A DNA stretch of 7,390 bases from JALHMQ01 sp020248785 (GTDB lineage Bacteria; Pseudomonadota; Gammaproteobacteria; Burkholderiales; Burkholderiaceae_F). The DNA lies in NCBI GenBank assembly GCA_046343415.1, contig JBKDNL010000014.1, positions 1 to 7,390 of the forward strand. Direction: 5' to 3'. The position numbers were made by a program, and so were the translations under genes. This document shows, in pieces, positions 6,171 through 7,390 of the stretch (the stretch's first letter is position 1; every line of letters starts with the position of its first letter). The notes under the pieces are model-generated. The model saw only the letters and a program-made list of their open reading frames with translations. It had not been told where the DNA came from and did not search any database.

Positions 6171-7070
6171 TCAGCGGCTGGCCGTGAAGGCGGTGCGATC
6201 CAGCCAGCGACCCTCGCCGCCCCACAGCGCGGCATTGCGCACCGGGGTGTCCGCCGCCCGCTGCGTCTCGGCGGCCGCGCTGCCTAGCGCGAAGTCGAAG
6301 GCGAGCAAGCGCGCCTCGTACACGCGGCCCTCGGGAATCACGAGCCGCGCGCTGGTCGAGCCCGCGCCCATGACCTCACCTCCATGCGTGGCCGAGGCCA
6401 GCGACTGCACCGGCTGCGGCGCGGTCACGTTCACCTCGGCCGAGAAGCGCGGGGTAAAGCTGCCGCCGCGCGCGAAGTCCAGCGGCAGCACGAGGCGGTG
6501 GCGCGCGCCGTGGCTGATGAGGTCGACCGGTCGCGCCATCACGAGCGTCACTTCCTCGCCCGGAGCGACGATCACGCTGCCCCGCTCGTAGCCCAATTCG
6601 AGGGGCTCGCCAGCCTCCGCGAACTGCGCGACTTCGTAGGCTTCGTCGCCGCAGCCGCCGATGTCCTCGCCGATGTCCTCGCCCTGGCCAAGTGCCTCGA
6701 GCGGCTGGCCCGGCGCACCAAAGAGCGCTGGCAGGGGCACGCTGTAGTGCGCCTCGACCGGCGCGGCGCTGTGATTGCGGTAGATGAGCGTGGTGCGCAC
6801 GAGCGCCTGCCCGCCAGACACCTGCACGTCGACGTGGGCGATGGTCAGTTGGAGGGGGTCGATGCCCGCGCTCGACTTCAGCACCACGGGCAGCACGGCG
6901 GGCGCGGCGGGTGGGACAGACAACAGGTCGGCGGGCGCCGCCGCCGTCATCACGGGTCGCGGCAACTGCGCGCTGGCCGGTTGCAGTGCGCCCAGAGTGA
7001 AGGCCAGCGGCACAAGCTGCGCCGCGCGCAGCGCCCCATCCAGCAGCAGTGTCATCACGTTCGTCGTCAT
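6171..7070 (-). CDS. Exported VIT-domain protein without a vWA domain
   Basis: A 299-aa protein with a probable Sec signal peptide: hydrophobic segment at about 14-31 and a cleavage site after ASA (32-34). Residues of about 75-230 resemble a VIT (vault protein inter-alpha-trypsin) domain: LTIAHVDVQVSGGQALVRTT, YRNHSAAPVEAHYSVPLPA, then VIVAPGEEVTLVMARPVDLI and a V-x-S-x-x-S-x-T-H-type ending. Bacterial VIT proteins usually continue into a von Willebrand A domain with a metal-binding site; here the chain ends about 70 residues after the VIT region with no DxSxS motif. The region of about 127-140 carries a GEDIGEDI duplication. ATG 7070 has GGAGAG (complement of 7076-7081) five bases upstream; the frame extends to 7229, but that part is Arg/Ser-rich and lacks a better start. 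It is followed 22 bp later by a small membrane protein. Role unknown; surface or envelope assembly is an inference from the domain. Confidence 0.7.
   Translation of the reverse strand: MTTNVMTLLLDGALRAAQLVPLAFTLGALQPASAQLPRPVMTAAAPADLLSVPPAAPAVLPVVLKSSAGIDPLQLTIAHVDVQVSGGQALVRTTLIYRNHSAAPVEAHYSVPLPALFGAPGQPLEALGQGEDIGEDIGGCGDEAYEVAQFAEAGEPLELGYERGSVIVAPGEEVTLVMARPVDLISHGARHRLVLPLDFARGGSFTPRFSAEVNVTAPQPVQSLASATHGGEVMGAGSTSARLVIPEGRVYEARLLAFDFALGSAAAETQRAADTPVRNAALWGGEGRWLDRTAFTASR
6657..6680. repeat. 12-bp exact tandem duplication inside the VIT gene
   Basis: Two identical 12-base units (6657-6668 and 6669-6680) followed by the first three bases of a third. In the VIT protein they encode the doubled acidic motif GEDIGEDI. 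The unit preserves the reading frame and suggests a recent slippage duplication. Confidence 0.8.
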
Positions 7071-7166
7071 CGTCGCTCTCCGGGAGTTGCGCTGCGAACC
7101 GCAGCGGGTTGGTCTGGAAGCGACTGTGCTCGGTGGGTGCGAAACGCTGAGGAAGTGCGCGTGGCG

Positions 7167-7188
7167 GCTGTGTGAACGCTGCGTGAAG
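7167..7188 (-). promoter_or_regulatory. 11-bp tandem direct repeat upstream of the VIT operon, candidate operator
   Basis: Read on the minus strand, CTTCACGCAGC (7188-7178) is followed directly by GTTCACACAGC (7177-7167). Nine of eleven positions match and the period is 11 bp, the half-site spacing used by OmpR/PhoB-class response regulators. It lies about 100 bp upstream of ATG 7070. Functional meaning is inferred. Confidence 0.35.
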
Positions 7189-7235
7189 CGGATGCGGCAG
7201 CGTGTGCCCTGGTGGGCCGGCGCGGACAAGCCCCA

Positions 7236-7250
7236 TCAACAGTCTGTTGA
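7236..7250. repeat. 15-bp palindrome TCAACAGTCTGTTGA, candidate IS terminus
   Basis: Seven-base complementary arms flank a central T. Similar CAACAG/CTGTTG sequences occur, as I recall, at the ends or targets of IS5/IS1182-type elements, and this one lies about 80-95 bp before the transposase start, a sensible distance for the left end. A second small inverted repeat, TCGGAT/ATCCGA with a 5-base loop, lies at 7261-7277. The exact IS boundary cannot be fixed without the right end. Confidence 0.4.
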
Positions 7251-7331
7251 AATTCTCCGCTCGGATTGGTCATCCGAAGGCAGGCGAAAGCGTTGATGTC
7301 GGACGGAGCAAAGGAACGAGGAACGACAGCG

Positions 7332-7390
7332 ATGCGCGGAGCCGACGTGACGCAAGAAAGCTTGTTCACCACGCGGACGACGGCGGCGTT
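7332..7390 (+). mobile_element. Probable IS5/IS1182-type transposase, N-terminal fragment (runs off right edge)
   Basis: From ATG 7332 the plus strand encodes 19 complete codons, MRGADVTQESLFTTRTTAA, open to the window end. The pattern M-R-G-x-D-x-x-x-E-x-L-F is the remembered start of a group of IS5/IS1182-type DDE transposases, in which a V-P-x-x-H-P-L-R motif follows shortly. A purine-rich GAGGAA at 7318-7323 provides a ribosome-binding site, with somewhat long spacing. With so few residues the family call is tentative, but the upstream palindrome supports an insertion sequence. Confidence 0.55.

Larger units (their letters stand above)
7071..7331. promoter_or_regulatory. Divergent upstream region of the VIT operon and the right-hand IS
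   Basis: This 261-bp gap separates the VIT gene start from the transposase start. The minus-strand frame is open across part of it, but its translation is low-complexity and was not called. The side nearer the VIT gene should hold that operon's promoter; no clear -35/-10 pair was seen. The side nearer 7332 should hold the left end of the insertion sequence and its promoter. Confidence 0.4.

Noticed and set aside
7067..7372. Minus-strand open frame upstream of the VIT gene
   Set aside because: It crosses the probable IS end and promoter region, overlaps the transposase start, and has no recognisable protein features.

Overview
The window is GC-rich chromosomal DNA, probably from a Gammaproteobacterium of the Xanthomonadales or a Betaproteobacterium. 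The best taxonomic hint is a short NTF2-fold lipoprotein (4638-5072) that resembles, from memory, proteins common in Xanthomonadaceae and relatives. This placement is an inference. No rRNA, tRNA, CRISPR array or phage gene was seen.

Both edges are transposase gene starts pointing outward. On the left is the N-terminus of an IS630-family transposase (minus strand, running off the edge). On the right are the first 19 codons of a probable IS5/IS1182-type transposase (plus strand, running off the edge). The DNA between them is therefore an IS-bracketed accessory or decaying segment.

Left block: an AraC-family regulator (minus, start near 1261) is divergent from a plus-strand cluster across a 160-bp intergenic region. 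The cluster encodes a Tat-signal, lipobox-containing nitroreductase-like (Acg-type) flavoprotein, a lipoprotein that may belong to DUF3313, and a zinc-independent MDR quinone oxidoreductase. The MDR gene is split by an in-frame TAG at codon 239. The layout suggests a regulator-controlled envelope redox cluster whose third gene is broken in this copy. Next come a 5'-truncated remnant of a HAD hydrolase (C-terminal part only) and, 4 bp after its stop, the NTF2-like lipoprotein.

Right block: two genes on the minus strand form a small operon, an exported VIT-domain protein without a von Willebrand A domain and a 118-aa single-pass membrane protein. Downstream of them (about 5073-5791) no intact gene is recognisable. 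One minus-strand frame there looks protein-like but has no start, and it contains an in-frame 24-bp tandem repeat. It may be the detached 3' part of a frameshifted gene.

Overall the window holds ordinary families in an unusual state of decay: one nonsense-split gene, one truncated gene and one probable frame-broken gene, between two mobile elements. I found no convincing new defence or mobile system. The least explained part is the VIT/membrane-protein pair and its degraded downstream reading frame.
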